Shown: piece by piece, positions 9,122 through 19,167 of the stretch
How positions within the stretch are numbered: the first letter of the stretch is position 1
How the letters are laid out: each line of letters begins with the position of its first letter
Assembly: GCA_905480255.1 (NCBI GenBank)
Contig: CAJQPR010000009.1
Location: 1-54,486 of the forward strand
DNA length: 54,486 bases
Source: an uncultured Woeseiaceae bacterium
GTDB taxonomy: Bacteria; Pseudomonadota; Gammaproteobacteria; Steroidobacterales; Woeseiaceae
Direction of reading: 5' to 3'
Notes under the pieces: generated by a model
Databases searched by the model: none
Seen by the model: the letters and a program-made list of their open reading frames with translations, nothing else
What the model was told of the DNA's origin: nothing
Position numbers and translations under genes: made by a program

Positions 9122-9187
9122 ATCTGTTTTATCGCTCTAGTTAAGACTGTGTCCATTGCAGAGTGTCTGCCTTGACGCTCTGCCTCC

Positions 9188-10027
9188 CTATGAACCGAAC
9201 AAGCCTGTCAGTCGCGCCAGGAGGCCTTTCTTCGCTGCGAACGAATCATTGACCTGTGCCAGCATTACGGACACGTTGTCCCGGCCGCCGTGCTCGTTGG
9301 CAAGCTGTACCAACTGTTGACCAACCACATCAAGGCTAGCATTAAAAGTGCTGATAGTTAAGTGAATATCCTCATCTTCTACCATGTCAGGCAGGCCATC
9401 GGAGCACAATAAATAGATGTCCTCGGGCAGTACTTCGTATTCCTGCACCTCAACTTCTACCGTTGGCTCGACGCCGAGCGCCCTGGTCACGTAGTTCCTG
9501 TTGGTTGATCGCTGCGCCTCTTCCTCGGAATAAAAGCCCCGATCCACCAGTTCCTGGAGAAGCGAGTGGTCCATGGTGAGCTGTTCGAGCTTCTCATTGC
9601 GCAGCCGGTATGCACGGGAATCCCCAACGTGTGCGATTGAGATCTTGTTGTCGTAGAACATCGAGGCGACCAGCGTGGTGCCCATTCCCTCGCAGTGCGT
9701 CTGGCTTTGCGCGGTTTGGTAGATGATCTTGTTGGACCTCGCTACGGCGTCCCGCAGCACAATCGTCTGCCGCATGAGTCCGGTGTGGGGATCGATTTCG
9801 TTGCGTTCTTCACGCATAGCGCCTTCCGCAGCGAGATCAGTGATGGTCTGGACAGCGATCCCGCTCGCGACTTCGCCCGCATTGTATCCGCCCATTCCAT
9901 CAGCGAGGACCATAAGGCCCATATCTGCAATGGAGCCGATGGCATCTTCATTGTGCTCGCGCACCATGCCGGTGTCCGACATGTCGGCAAACTCAATTTT
10001 TCCGCGAAGGCTCTTGTCTTTGTTCAT
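9188..10027 (-). CDS. PP2C-family Ser/Thr protein phosphatase
   Basis: A 279-residue metal-dependent phosphatase with the PP2C motifs: DTGMVREHNEDA, LMVLADGMGGYNAGEVAS (metal-binding aspartate), AHVGDSRAYRLR, MDHSLLQELVDRG, and LCSDGLPDMVEDEDI with GGRDNVSVMLAQV near the end. The ATG at 10027 was chosen because it lies 11 nt after the kinase stop. An upstream in-frame TTG at 10060 would overlap the kinase gene and adds only a basic stretch. The protein is soluble with no TM segment. It presumably reverses phosphorylation by the neighbouring kinase. Confidence 0.9.
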   Translation of the reverse strand: MNKDKSLRGKIEFADMSDTGMVREHNEDAIGSIADMGLMVLADGMGGYNAGEVASGIAVQTITDLAAEGAMREERNEIDPHTGLMRQTIVLRDAVARSNKIIYQTAQSQTHCEGMGTTLVASMFYDNKISIAHVGDSRAYRLRNEKLEQLTMDHSLLQELVDRGFYSEEEAQRSTNRNYVTRALGVEPTVEVEVQEYEVLPEDIYLLCSDGLPDMVEDEDIHLTISTFNASLDVVGQQLVQLANEHGGRDNVSVMLAQVNDSFAAKKGLLARLTGLFGS

Positions 10028-10038
10028 TCTGGTCGGAC

Positions 10039-12135
10039 TCAGGCGGCGTATTTTGCGCAATTGCGCAATGCAATAGCCATTTCTGCACCGTTGGTGAAAC
10101 GGTCCTGGGGACGCTTGGCGAGTGCTTTAAACAGCACGGCGTCGACACTGGGTGGAACCCCGGGGCGGCGATTGGAAACCGGCGCCGGATCTTCCGTCGT
10201 AATTTTCGTCATGAGCACCGCAATATTATTCGCTTTGAATGGCGTTTCGCCGACCAGCAACTCATATAGCGTAACACCAAGCGCGAATAAGTCCGAATGG
10301 CCGGTCAGAGTTTCCGCATTGAGTTGTTCGGGCGACATATACATTGGTGTACCAAGCACAATCCCGGTCTTGGTTCGATTGTTGTCCGTCATCCTCGCGA
10401 CGCCAAAGTCGCTGATCTTGAGCAGGTCCTGACGAAGGCTATAGAGCAGGTTGGCTGGCTTGATGTCCCGGTGAATCACGCCCTGGTTGTGAGCGTAATC
10501 CAGCGCTTCGGCGGTTCTGGCACACAACTCCAGAGCCTTGTTGGGAGCCAGCAATTTTTTTGGATCCGTAAACTGAGTCAAAGGAACGCCCTGCAGATAC
10601 TCCATCGCGATGTACGCCAGGTGCTTGTCCTCGCCGCAATCGAATACGGTAATGATATTGGGATGGGTGAGGCGACCAGCGGACTCCGCTTCGCGGAAGA
10701 AGCGTAAACGCGCTTCCTCAAGCTCTTCGTCTTCGAATTCTTTTTCAATCGGAATTACTTTCAGCGCAATTTCACGATTAATTCGCGGATCTTTAGCGAG
10801 ATAGACAGCACCCATTGCGCCGCGGCCCAGTTTGCGATCGATGACGTAACGCCCCAGTCGCTGTGGCGTGCCTTTTTTCCCGCCGAGCGAGAACTTGTTC
10901 TCCGGCGTAGAAGGCCCCTGAGTCTTCCTCATCCATTGGATGACCGCTTCGGCGCGTTCAGGCTTGGCCTGCTCTTCGAAAGCCAGTGACAGTTTGTACA
11001 TTGCCGTCGCCACCATTTCCGTTGGGCTGCAGCGTCTGAATTCAGCGAAAGCCGGTTCGAGCCTGCCTGCTGCGAGGAAATCGCTGCCACGCTTGTATGC
11101 GTTAACCGCAGCTTTGCGTTCCGCTCCAGCCAGCCACCAGCTGAGAATAGAGGCTCCAAGGAAAATGATTGAGGCGCGCCCCATATCCAGGCGCAAGTGT
11201 CCGATCAACAGGAAAAGAGCCTCAATCAGGATGACCGTCAATATTGTTACTACGGTCAACAGGATGATGTCTCGCCGATTCCGTGCCGGCAGGAACAGCG
11301 CAGCCATGATTGCCATCAATACTGGCGCGAGCCATTCCATCGCCCGCACCCAGGACGGTGAGATGATGGATTGGCCCTGCTCGATGCCGGCGAGTAATTG
11401 AGCAGCAATCTCTGAAGAAGTCACAAACTGTCCCGAAGGCAGGATTGCTGCTGCACTAACCAGTTCAGGTGCGGAATCGAGGAAAACGGTCTTGCCGATT
11501 AATGCTTTCGCCGGATAATCCGGACCGAGTATCTCGTCCGGTGCCACGCGATCGACCGGGGTGTAGTTTGAGAGGTAAATTTCAGAATCGGCAGCAGAGA
11601 CCCGAGGGTCTGCTGAGTAGTCATTGGATGACAGCGCAACGGCCAGTGGCAGAGATGGAGACATATTGCCGCCCTGCAAATGCCAAAGCCTCGATTTCCT
11701 CAGCACGTCATCAGAATCAGGTTGCAACACAAACACGCCGGTTCGGTTAGCGACATCGGCGAGTCTGTGGCCGGCGGGGACAAAAACAGCAGTGCCGCCA
11801 CTCAGCATCGCGGCCCAGCCCGGAAGTTCATCAGTGGCATCCATAACCGGTGGTTCTGCCAGCACAATTCTTCCAACTTCCTGGTTTTGCAGAGTTTCCA
11901 GGAGTCTTCCGTACTCGCCAAAGACTTCCTCCCGCGATTTCCTGGCCGGGTCAATGCTGATAATGAGTGCATTTTCGAGCGCGCTGGTACGGACGTTGGA
12001 GGCGAACGTGTCATAGAGAATACGGTCGGCCGAAATGAACCATGGCGCCAACGGACCATAGATCAACATCAGCAGTACGCTGACGAAACTGAGGACGACC
12101 AGCCGGTCGCGATGTTCTTTTCGTTGTTCGCTCAA
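10039..12135 (-). CDS. Membrane Ser/Thr protein kinase with a CHASE2-like sensor
   Basis: In this 698-residue Hanks-type kinase an N-terminal TM segment (about 11-31) leads into an extracytoplasmic region of ~230 residues resembling CHASE2 sensors. Three more TM segments follow (about 266-337). A helical, TPR-like linker (about 342-405) precedes the kinase domain (about 430-690). The kinase looks active: Gly loop LGRGAMGAVYLA, Lys459 in ALKV, HRDIKPANLL (555-564), DFG (576-578) and SPE (601-603). The start is a TTG with AGAGAAG upstream. The topology puts the sensor in the periplasm and the kinase in the cytoplasm. It heads the kinase-PP2C-FHA cluster; the signal is unknown. Confidence 0.9.
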   Translation of the reverse strand: MSEQRKEHRDRLVVLSFVSVLLMLIYGPLAPWFISADRILYDTFASNVRTSALENALIISIDPARKSREEVFGEYGRLLETLQNQEVGRIVLAEPPVMDATDELPGWAAMLSGGTAVFVPAGHRLADVANRTGVFVLQPDSDDVLRKSRLWHLQGGNMSPSLPLAVALSSNDYSADPRVSAADSEIYLSNYTPVDRVAPDEILGPDYPAKALIGKTVFLDSAPELVSAAAILPSGQFVTSSEIAAQLLAGIEQGQSIISPSWVRAMEWLAPVLMAIMAALFLPARNRRDIILLTVVTILTVILIEALFLLIGHLRLDMGRASIIFLGASILSWWLAGAERKAAVNAYKRGSDFLAAGRLEPAFAEFRRCSPTEMVATAMYKLSLAFEEQAKPERAEAVIQWMRKTQGPSTPENKFSLGGKKGTPQRLGRYVIDRKLGRGAMGAVYLAKDPRINREIALKVIPIEKEFEDEELEEARLRFFREAESAGRLTHPNIITVFDCGEDKHLAYIAMEYLQGVPLTQFTDPKKLLAPNKALELCARTAEALDYAHNQGVIHRDIKPANLLYSLRQDLLKISDFGVARMTDNNRTKTGIVLGTPMYMSPEQLNAETLTGHSDLFALGVTLYELLVGETPFKANNIAVLMTKITTEDPAPVSNRRPGVPPSVDAVLFKALAKRPQDRFTNGAEMAIALRNCAKYAA

Positions 12136-12343
12136 TGGCTTGCTTCTCTACATAACGTCGCGAGTATAGAAAATTACAAGTGTTTTTAATGAGATACGGT
12201 TAGCATTTTTCACTCCATAATCTGGCTACATGCGGTGCTAGTATTGGGACTCTGTTACCGGATAAGACGGTTGCCAGCCGCCAGAGCGGCCTTTTCCAAG
12301 TGGTTAAATATGAAATCCTGGACAAGACCAGGGAGGGATTTGC

Positions 12344-13687
12344 ATGGCTCGACCCAAGAAAGCCTATGTCTGTTCGGATTGCGGGGCTTATTCAGTCAAG
12401 TGGCAGGGCCAGTGCCCTGATTGCGATGCATGGAACAGCCTGACCCAGACGACGCTGGCATCTGGCTCGGCAGTAAAGATAAAAGGGCCGGAACCTACGA
12501 TCCTCGCAAACCTTACGGAAGATACCGGCCTGCGGCATCCAACCGGGTTTGAGGAGTTTGATCGCGTATTGGGCGGTGGGCTGGTTCCAGGTTCAGTCGT
12601 CCTGCTGGGCGGGGACCCGGGCGTCGGCAAGTCGACCCTTTTGCAGCAGGTCGCCGCACAATTGCCGGGTGAATTGCGGACCTGTTACGCAACAGGAGAG
12701 GAGTCGTTGCGGCAGATAGCCGAGCGTTCACACAGGCTTGGACTTAACAACCCGGGGCTTCAGCTTTTGTCCGATACGTCGCTCGACAATATTCTAGAGC
12801 AGGCGTCTGCGGCCAAATCGCGGGCGTTGGTAATTGATTCAATTCAGACAATGGCAACAAGCGATGTTCCGTCGGCGCCGGGTTCGGTGTCCCAGTTGCG
12901 CGAGTGTGTTAGTCGAATCGTCCAGTTTGCGAAGCAGCGCGAGATCTCGGTATTCCTGATTGGCCACGTAACGAAAGAAGGTGCCATCGCAGGGCCAAGA
13001 GTCGTCGAGCATATGGTGGACACTGTTCTGTATTTTGAAAGTGACCCGGCCAGTCGTTACACCATCGTTCGTGCTGTCAAAAATCGATTCGGGGCCAGCA
13101 GCGAGATGGGTGTTTTTGCGATGACCGAAGCTGGCTTCAAAGAGGTCCGGAATCCGTCAGCAATTTTTCTTTCGAGGGAAGACGAAGGCGGCGCTGGGAG
13201 CATCATTTCCACGGCATGGGAGGGTAGTCGACCGTTGCTTGTTGAAATTCAGGCGTTGGTTGCGGATGGCAACAGCAACTATGCGAAGCGGCTGGCGCAG
13301 GGGATTGATCAAAACCGTCTAGCGATGCTTGTCGCCGTTTTGCAGCGACACGGCGGCATCGCATTGTCGGGTGAAGATATCTTTGTCAATGTCGTTGGCG
13401 GGTTGCGCATTGGTGAAACATCGGCTGACCTCCCCGTTGCACTGGCGATTGCGTCGAGTTTTAGAGATCGCGCATGCCAGGAGAGACTTGTGAGCTTTGG
13501 TGAGATTGGGCTTGCTGGTGAGGTGCGGCCAGTGCGTTTCGGAGAAGAGCGCATTCGCGAAGCGATGAAGCAGGGGTTCACAACGGCGATTGTGCCGCTT
13601 GCCAATGTTCCACGGCAGAAGATCAAGGGCATTGAAGTAATTGGGGTTCGAAAACTCGATGCCGCGCTGTCTAACGCACTTAACTAA
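12344..13687 (+). CDS. radA: DNA repair protein RadA
   Basis: A 447-residue RecA paralogue that promotes branch migration of recombination intermediates. It has an N-terminal C4 zinc finger (CSDCGAYSVKWQGQCPDC), a RecA-like core with Walker A GGDPGVGKST, the RadA-specific KNRFGASSEMG motif and a C-terminal Lon-protease-like domain (about 275-447, inactive in the family). AGGGAGG precedes the ATG. It is divergent from the kinase operon; the 3' end overlaps the convergent CorB-like gene by 4 nt. Confidence 0.96.
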   Translation: MARPKKAYVCSDCGAYSVKWQGQCPDCDAWNSLTQTTLASGSAVKIKGPEPTILANLTEDTGLRHPTGFEEFDRVLGGGLVPGSVVLLGGDPGVGKSTLLQQVAAQLPGELRTCYATGEESLRQIAERSHRLGLNNPGLQLLSDTSLDNILEQASAAKSRALVIDSIQTMATSDVPSAPGSVSQLRECVSRIVQFAKQREISVFLIGHVTKEGAIAGPRVVEHMVDTVLYFESDPASRYTIVRAVKNRFGASSEMGVFAMTEAGFKEVRNPSAIFLSREDEGGAGSIISTAWEGSRPLLVEIQALVADGNSNYAKRLAQGIDQNRLAMLVAVLQRHGGIALSGEDIFVNVVGGLRIGETSADLPVALAIASSFRDRACQERLVSFGEIGLAGEVRPVRFGEERIREAMKQGFTTAIVPLANVPRQKIKGIEVIGVRKLDAALSNALN

Positions 13688-14967
13688 CTCTCGGAAACGG
13701 TCGCCTTGTTTTCTGTGACATGGATTCTCGCTAGCTGTACCCGGTTTTCTCGCGTTTCGATGATCTCGATCGGGTAACCGTTAATGGCAAGGCAGGTTCC
13801 TGATTCAGGAATCGTCTCGAGAAACTCGACAATAAGACCGTTAAATGTTTTTGGTCCTTCTGTTGGCAGGTCCCAGTCCATAATTCGGTTTAGCTCGCGA
13901 ATATTGATAGTCCCGTTCACGAGCCATGAGCTTTCGCTTTCGCGAACGATTTCCTCTTCGTCAGCAGCGGGGTCTGTCGTGAATTCCCCAACAATTTCTT
14001 CGAGGATGTCTTCAAGGGTGACTATCCCCTGTATGTCCCCGTATTCATCTACAACCAGTGCAAACCTGCGCCTGCCTTTCTGGAACTGCAATAATTGCAT
14101 GCTCAGCGGCGTTCCTTCCGGCACGAAGTAAGGTTCTTCGAGGAGTCCCTCAAGGTCGTCCTTTGTGAATTTCAACTGCGTAAATATGTTGGCGAGTTTT
14201 CGCAGGTGGAGAATTCCTAAAACATTGTCAATGTTGTCACGAAACACCGGTAGCCTGGTGTGCTGGCTGTTGCGGATTAATGCGGAGATCTCTTCGATGT
14301 CGTCGTCGAGATCGATGCCGATAATTTCGTTGTGGGGGACCATGACGTCATCAACGGAAACTTTTTCCAAATCAAGAATGCTGAGTAGCATTTGCTGGTA
14401 TTTTCCGGATATCCGGGCGCCCGCCTCATAAACCACAGTGCGCAATTCCTCCCGACTTAACGCATACCCGTCGGTATCCGTATTGCGCAGACCAAACAGG
14501 TAAAGAACGCCGTTAGCCATGACGTTGGTTAGCCATACGAGTGGGTAAAGAATCTTCAACAACACGAAGTAAATATATGCGGCAGGAAATGCGACTCGTT
14601 CCGGGTGCAACGCAGCCATTGTTTTTGGCGCAGTTTCCGCAAAAATGAGGACAACCAGGGTTAGCAAGGCCGTGCCGATCGCGAAGCCGAGTTCGCCGCC
14701 AATCTGGACGGATACGACACCGACAAGCGCCGATGCTGAAATATTGACGGCATTGTTGCCGAGTAGAATGAGACCTATCAGGCGATCCGGTCTCTGCAAA
14801 AGATTTTCAGCGAGTTTTGCGCCGCGGTGACCCGCCCGCGCTTTATGGCGCAGTTTGTAGCGGTTCAGGCTCATTAAAGCCGTTTCCGAGCCGGAGAAAA
14901 ACGCGGAAAGTACGAGCAGTATTGCCAGCAGGCTAATCAGCGCTGCCAGGGATATGTCATCGCCCAA
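13684..14967 (-). CDS. CNNM/CorB-type membrane protein (DUF21, CBS pair, CorC/HlyC domain)
   Basis: This 427-residue protein has the YfjD/CorB architecture. A DUF21 membrane domain with about four TM segments (1-180) includes FFSGSETALMSLNRYK and LLGNNAVNISAS. A CBS pair (about 200-330) contains IMVPHNEI-like and VVDEYGDIQGIVTLEDILEEIVGE blocks, and a CorC/HlyC domain closes it (about 340-420). The family is implicated in magnesium and cobalt transport or efflux. The start is a TTG. Next to ypjD and ffh it reproduces the common yfjD-ypjD-ffh neighbourhood. Confidence 0.88.
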   Translation of the reverse strand: MGDDISLAALISLLAILLVLSAFFSGSETALMSLNRYKLRHKARAGHRGAKLAENLLQRPDRLIGLILLGNNAVNISASALVGVVSVQIGGELGFAIGTALLTLVVLIFAETAPKTMAALHPERVAFPAAYIYFVLLKILYPLVWLTNVMANGVLYLFGLRNTDTDGYALSREELRTVVYEAGARISGKYQQMLLSILDLEKVSVDDVMVPHNEIIGIDLDDDIEEISALIRNSQHTRLPVFRDNIDNVLGILHLRKLANIFTQLKFTKDDLEGLLEEPYFVPEGTPLSMQLLQFQKGRRRFALVVDEYGDIQGIVTLEDILEEIVGEFTTDPAADEEEIVRESESSWLVNGTINIRELNRIMDWDLPTEGPKTFNGLIVEFLETIPESGTCLAINGYPIEIIETRENRVQLARIHVTENKATVSES

Positions 14968-15054
14968 TTGATGGGCACCTCACAGCCAGAAGATACGCCA
15001 TCAGTTCATCAGTAGCGGGGCAGGCTGTCAAGGAATCAGCCTCTCTTTGGGGTA

Positions 15055-15867
15055 TCACCCCCAACTTCGCCCAAGGACTTCCTCAAGCACTAAGCGACTG
15101 CCGAAATAGGCGAGACACAGGATAAGGAAGCCCCATAGGTAAAGGTAGACAGCTCGCTTGCCTCGCCAGCCCGCAAATCTCCGTCCGGCCAGCAAGGTGC
15201 CAAAAAGGACCAGCGCCAAAATGGATAGGGCGGTTTTGTGCACAAGATGCTGCGCAAACAGATTTTCAACAAATGCGAACCCGGTCGATACTGCAACCAG
15301 AAGGGCGAGAAATCCCGCAGATGTGATGCCGAAAAGCAATTTCTCGGTTGTCTCTACTGGCGCAAACAACTGGTTGACGGAAGAGAGCTTGCCGGCTCTC
15401 AGTCGCAATTCCTGAATCAGTGCAAATAGCGCGACGATTGCGCCGACCGTGAGCAGTCCATAGGCGAACAAGGAGACAAGAATATGCAGCTGAATTTGCC
15501 AGGACATCGGGTCGCTGGCTTCGACCGCGACCTGGCCGCCCGTATTTACGGCGATGAGGCCGGCAAGAATCAGGAGTCCGCCACTCAGTCCGCGCAGGCT
15601 GCCCTCCGCAGCGCCAATCATGGCTATTAAAGCAAGTTGCAAGCCGATAAATGAGGCCGTATTGCCGATCGACAGTGAGATACCGTCGGGAACCAGTATA
15701 AGGAGCGCCAACGTCATGGCGTGCCATAACAGGCCGGTAAGGCCGGTGATAAAGGCTACAAACAGGCTCATTTTGCCCTGATCGGAAAACCGCGGCAGCC
15801 GGGTCAGCGCAAACAGCACACCCGCGATTATGTACAAGAAAAAAATTGTGATTTGAAACACAGACAC
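15055..15867 (-). CDS. ypjD: CcsA/YpjD-family inner membrane protein
   Basis: A 270-residue protein with about eight TM segments of the cytochrome c assembly (CcmC/CcsA) superfamily. Recognisable parts are HAMTLALLI near the second helix, the segment WQIQLHILVSLFAYGLLTVG and the terminal LVHKTALSILALVLFGTLL. Histidines in or beside helices would be candidate haem ligands. YpjD itself has no settled function. The start is a GTG at 15867, with a second GTG two codons later. Its neighbours, CorB-like and ffh, match E. coli order apart from the inserted phosphodiesterase-like gene. Confidence 0.8.
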   Translation of the reverse strand: MSVFQITIFFLYIIAGVLFALTRLPRFSDQGKMSLFVAFITGLTGLLWHAMTLALLILVPDGISLSIGNTASFIGLQLALIAMIGAAEGSLRGLSGGLLILAGLIAVNTGGQVAVEASDPMSWQIQLHILVSLFAYGLLTVGAIVALFALIQELRLRAGKLSSVNQLFAPVETTEKLLFGITSAGFLALLVAVSTGFAFVENLFAQHLVHKTALSILALVLFGTLLAGRRFAGWRGKRAVYLYLWGFLILCLAYFGSRLVLEEVLGRSWG

Positions 15868-15965
15868 CCGGCCGGTTAACCCCTAATTTTGGCTGATCAA
15901 TCATCCCATATGGTGCTGTTCAATAGAACCCTGCAAGGAACTTAGCCCCATGAGGTCGCAACTTC

Positions 15966-16733
15966 ATGCGCATTAGAACGCTGGGCTGTAGCGGAGGTAT
16001 AGGTGCTGGGTCACGCACTACCGCATTGCTCATTGATAACGATGTCCTTATCGATGCCGGAACCGGCATCGGCGACCTTGCGCTCGATGAACTGGACGCC
16101 ATTCGGCACGTGTTTCTTACCCATGCGCATCTGGATCACGTTGCAGGCCTGCCAATGCTGGTCGATGCCAACTTCGATGAGAATTTCGAGGTGCCAGTCA
16201 CCGTCTATGCCAGGTCAGAAACTGTCGAAGCGCTGAAGTCTCACCTGTTTAACGGTGTGATCTGGCCGGACTTTACGAAGTTGCCTGATGAAAAAAATCC
16301 GCTGTTACAGTTCAAGATCTGTAGCCCGGGTGAAACGGTCAGGATCGGTCATCGTAATTTTCATGCTGTTGACGTAAACCACAGCGTTCCGTCCCTTGGA
16401 TATACCGTACAAAATTCCGGTGGCGTTTTTGCGGTCAGCGGGGATACGAAAACAAATGAGACCCTTTGGCCTGCGCTCAATTCCTGTGATGATTTGCGTG
16501 TTCTGGTAATAGAGGTTTCGTTTCCGGATGAACAGGAAGCGCTGGCAACGACGGCCGGACACTATTGCCCGGCGACGATGTGCCGTGATCTGGAGCGTCT
16601 TAAACATGACCCTGAGATCTGGTTGACAGGCATGAAGCCTGGCCAGGAAGAGAGGATTCTCCGCCAGGTCATTGATGCAGCCCCAGATAAGAATATTCAG
16701 ATGCTGGCCCGCGGTACCGTCATCAACGTCTAG
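15966..16733 (+). CDS. Metallo-beta-lactamase fold hydrolase, class II cyclic-nucleotide phosphodiesterase-like
   Basis: This 255-residue protein has the dizinc motif THAHLDHVAGLPML (about 51-64), the downstream histidine in HAVDVNHSVPSLGY, an SGDT metal ligand and a late conserved aspartate/histidine region. The glycine-rich start RTLGCSGGIGAGSRTTALL and overall layout resemble class II cAMP phosphodiesterases (CpdP/PDE1 type) rather than RNase Z. Whether it cleaves cAMP or another diester is not decided by sequence. No signal peptide, so cytoplasmic. GAGG lies about 10 nt upstream of the ATG. It sits between ypjD and ffh. Confidence 0.75.
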   Translation: MRIRTLGCSGGIGAGSRTTALLIDNDVLIDAGTGIGDLALDELDAIRHVFLTHAHLDHVAGLPMLVDANFDENFEVPVTVYARSETVEALKSHLFNGVIWPDFTKLPDEKNPLLQFKICSPGETVRIGHRNFHAVDVNHSVPSLGYTVQNSGGVFAVSGDTKTNETLWPALNSCDDLRVLVIEVSFPDEQEALATTAGHYCPATMCRDLERLKHDPEIWLTGMKPGQEERILRQVIDAAPDKNIQMLARGTVINV

Positions 16734-16822
16734 CAACTCGCAGTCCGATTAAGTGCTGTTCGTGAAGCATGGTCATATTCATTTGAGTTAGAATGCCCCG
16801 GATTTTCTAATTCGATGAACTC

Positions 16823-18184
16823 ATGTTTGAAACTCTCTCAGAACGCCTGACTCAGGCGGCTCGCAGCTTGAGCGGCAAAGGCCGCTTATCCGAATCCAAC
16901 ATCAAGGACACCGTCCGGCAGGTCCGGCTGGCGTTGCTTGAGGCGGACGTTGCCTTACCGGTCGTCAAAACGTTTATCGAACGGATAAGAGAGCGCGCCG
17001 TTGGCGAGGAAGTCGGCAAGAGCCTGACACCCGGTCAGGCCTTCATCAAAATTATTCACAGCGAGCTTGTCGAAGTATTGGGCAGCGATACCGTGCCGCT
17101 GGATCTGCGTGCACAACCGCCAGTCGTCGTCTTTCTCGCGGGTCTGCAGGGCGCGGGCAAGACAACCACTGCAGCAAAGCTGGCCAGGCGCCTGATCGAG
17201 AAAGATAAAAAGCGCGTGATGCTGGTCAGTGTGGATATCCATCGGCCTGCAGCAATTCTTCAGCTCGAAACGCTTGCGGGCGAAGTTGGTGCGATTCACT
17301 GCCAGAGCAGTGCCGATGAAAAACCCGAAAAGATTGTTGATCGCGCGTTGGACGAGGCGCGGCGACAACATATGGACGTATTGATTGTCGATACGGCTGG
17401 CCGACTTCACATAGACGACGAAATGATGTCGGAGGCGCGGCGGGTTCACGAGAGAGCGGCACCCCATGAGACGCTGTTTGTTGTCGACAGTATGGCGGGC
17501 CAGGATGCAGTTAATTCTGCCAGGGCATTTGATGAGGCCCTCCCGCTGACAGGTGTCATTCTGACGAAAGCGGATGGCGACGCGAAGGGAGGCGCTGCGC
17601 TTTCAGTTCGGGAAGTGACGGGCAAGCCGATCCGATTTATCGGTGTCGGAGAAAAAACAGACGCGCTGGAGGTGTTTCATCCCGATCGAATGGCATCGCG
17701 CATTCTCGGTATGGGCGACGTTCTGACGCTGGTCGAGGAGATTGAAGGCAAGGTCAATAAGGAAACGGCCGACAAGCTCGCGAAGAAATTGAAGAAAGGC
17801 AGGGGATTCGACCTGTCCGACCTTAAAGACCAGCTGGAACAGATGATGAACATGGGTGGTATGGCGGCCATGCTGGAGAAGCTGCCGCTGCCCGGAAACG
17901 TCAATCCAGCGGCCCTGAAGGATTCTGCTAACGAGCAGCAATTTCGGCGGCAAATCGCCATCATCAATTCGATGACCCCTGGCGAAAGACGCTTCCCCAA
18001 GACTATCAATGGGTCCCGCAAGAAACGCATTGCCAGCGGCGCCGGCCTGCAGATTCAGGATGTCAATCGCCTCCTGAAACAGCACCTGCAGATGGAAAAA
18101 ATGATGAAAAAAATGTCCAAGGGCGGCATGAAGAAGATGATGCGGGGCATGCCAGGCGGCATGATGCCCCCTGGCATGCAGTAA
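16823..18184 (+). CDS. ffh: Signal recognition particle protein Ffh
   Basis: This 453-residue SRP54 GTPase, with 4.5S RNA, targets nascent inner-membrane proteins to FtsY. An N domain (1-85) precedes the G domain, with [15 protein letters not shown] (P loop), DTAGRLHID (G3), [14 protein letters not shown] (G4/closing loop) and GVGEKTDAL. The methionine-rich M domain (about 300-453) ends in [19 protein letters not shown]. It is followed by a promoter and the rpsP operon. Confidence 0.97.
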   Translation: MFETLSERLTQAARSLSGKGRLSESNIKDTVRQVRLALLEADVALPVVKTFIERIRERAVGEEVGKSLTPGQAFIKIIHSELVEVLGSDTVPLDLRAQPPVVVFLAGLQGAGKTTTAAKLARRLIEKDKKRVMLVSVDIHRPAAILQLETLAGEVGAIHCQSSADEKPEKIVDRALDEARRQHMDVLIVDTAGRLHIDDEMMSEARRVHERAAPHETLFVVDSMAGQDAVNSARAFDEALPLTGVILTKADGDAKGGAALSVREVTGKPIRFIGVGEKTDALEVFHPDRMASRILGMGDVLTLVEEIEGKVNKETADKLAKKLKKGRGFDLSDLKDQLEQMMNMGGMAAMLEKLPLPGNVNPAALKDSANEQQFRRQIAIINSMTPGERRFPKTINGSRKKRIASGAGLQIQDVNRLLKQHLQMEKMMKKMSKGGMKKMMRGMPGGMMPPGMQ

Positions 18185-18269
18185 AGGGACGGGCGGACCC
18201 CCATTTTTGCCCTATACATCAAAGACCTGCGATACGGGCAAAAAATGTGGCCAGGCCCCTTTTTTGGCT

Positions 18270-18297
18270 TCACATTCCCCCGAAAATGCGTACAATG
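18270..18297 (+). promoter_or_regulatory. rpsP: Candidate sigma-70 promoter for the rpsP operon
   Basis: TTCACA (18270-18275) and TACAAT (18292-18297) are separated by 16 nt and match the -35 and -10 consensus at five of six positions each. The element sits 67 nt before the rpsP ATG, in the only gap between ffh and rpsP. A promoter here is expected for the ribosomal operon. Confidence 0.5.
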
Positions 18298-18363
18298 CGC
18301 CGTTTACTCGGGCCGGCCCGAGAACAGGCATGTCTGCCTCCCTTTAGATTAAGCGGAATTGTA

Positions 18364-18624
18364 ATGGTTAGTATTCGTCTTTCGCGCGCAGGCGCGAAAA
18401 AGCGGCCTTTTTACCACTTGGTGGTCACCGACAGTCGTAACCGTCGGGACGGCCGGTATATTGAGCGTCTTGGTTTCTTCAACCCCGTTGGCAAGGAAAG
18501 CGAGGAGAACGTCCGTATCGATCTGGAACGCGTTGACTACTGGCTTGGCCAGGGTGCACAGCCGTCCGATCGCGTGGCATCGCTTCTTAAAGCGCAGCGG
18601 AAAGCAGCAGCCGCCACCGGTTAG
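18364..18624 (+). CDS. rpsP: 30S ribosomal protein S16
   Basis: An 86-residue S16 starting [20 protein letters not shown], the standard N terminus, with [19 protein letters not shown] as the second conserved block. The open frame extends upstream to 18247, but the extra 39 codons cover the promoter and have no homology to S16, so the ATG at 18364 was chosen. First gene of rpsP-rimM-trmD-rplS. Confidence 0.97.
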   Translation: MVSIRLSRAGAKKRPFYHLVVTDSRNRRDGRYIERLGFFNPVGKESEENVRIDLERVDYWLGQGAQPSDRVASLLKAQRKAAAATG

Positions 18625-18650
18625 TTCTGGTCGCCGCGAAAGAGTGCGGT

Positions 18651-19163
18651 GTGGTGCTGACTGACGACAAACCGGTTGTTCTTGGCCGGATTTCCGGACT
18701 CTTCGGTGTCAAAGGATGGAACAAAATCCATTCGTACACTGTGCCGCGTGAAGCCATTCTCGATTATTCGGATTGGCTGGTGGAGAAAGACGGTCAGTGG
18801 CGACCTCTCGGTATCGCAGAGGGTAAACGGCAAGGCAAAACGGTGATCGCACGTCTCGAAGGCGTCGATGACAGGGATGCGGCAGCCGAATTGGTAGATG
18901 CTCGTATTGGTGTTCGGCGGGAGAGTTTTCCGCAAACCGGTGACGGTGAATACTACTGGTCTGACCTTGAGGGCCTTTTAGTAGTGCACCTGGACGGTAA
19001 GTCGCTTGGCAAAGTCGCTTACCTGCTTGAAACGGGCGCGAACGATGTATTGGTCGTTCAGGATGGGGATCAGGAGGTTTTGATTCCGTTTGTGAACGGA
19101 GAAGTTGTTAAGAATGTTGATCTTGTCAAAGGTGAGATCAGCGTTGACTGGGAATGGGATTGA
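18651..19163 (+). CDS. rimM: Ribosome maturation factor RimM
   Basis: A 170-residue RimM, which helps mature the 30S head by acting with S19 and 16S rRNA. The N-terminal barrel has [20 protein letters not shown], and the PRC-barrel domain has [11 protein letters not shown] and a C-terminal block with VLIPFV. The start is a GTG at 18651 or the adjacent GTG at 18654. It ends 4 nt before trmD. Confidence 0.95.
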   Translation: MVLTDDKPVVLGRISGLFGVKGWNKIHSYTVPREAILDYSDWLVEKDGQWRPLGIAEGKRQGKTVIARLEGVDDRDAAAELVDARIGVRRESFPQTGDGEYYWSDLEGLLVVHLDGKSLGKVAYLLETGANDVLVVQDGDQEVLIPFVNGEVVKNVDLVKGEISVDWEWD

Positions 19164-19167
19164 CGCG

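Noticed and set aside
11680-12189. Plus-strand frame opposite the kinase gene
   Set aside because: It is antisense to the CHASE2-like region and lacks protein-like features.
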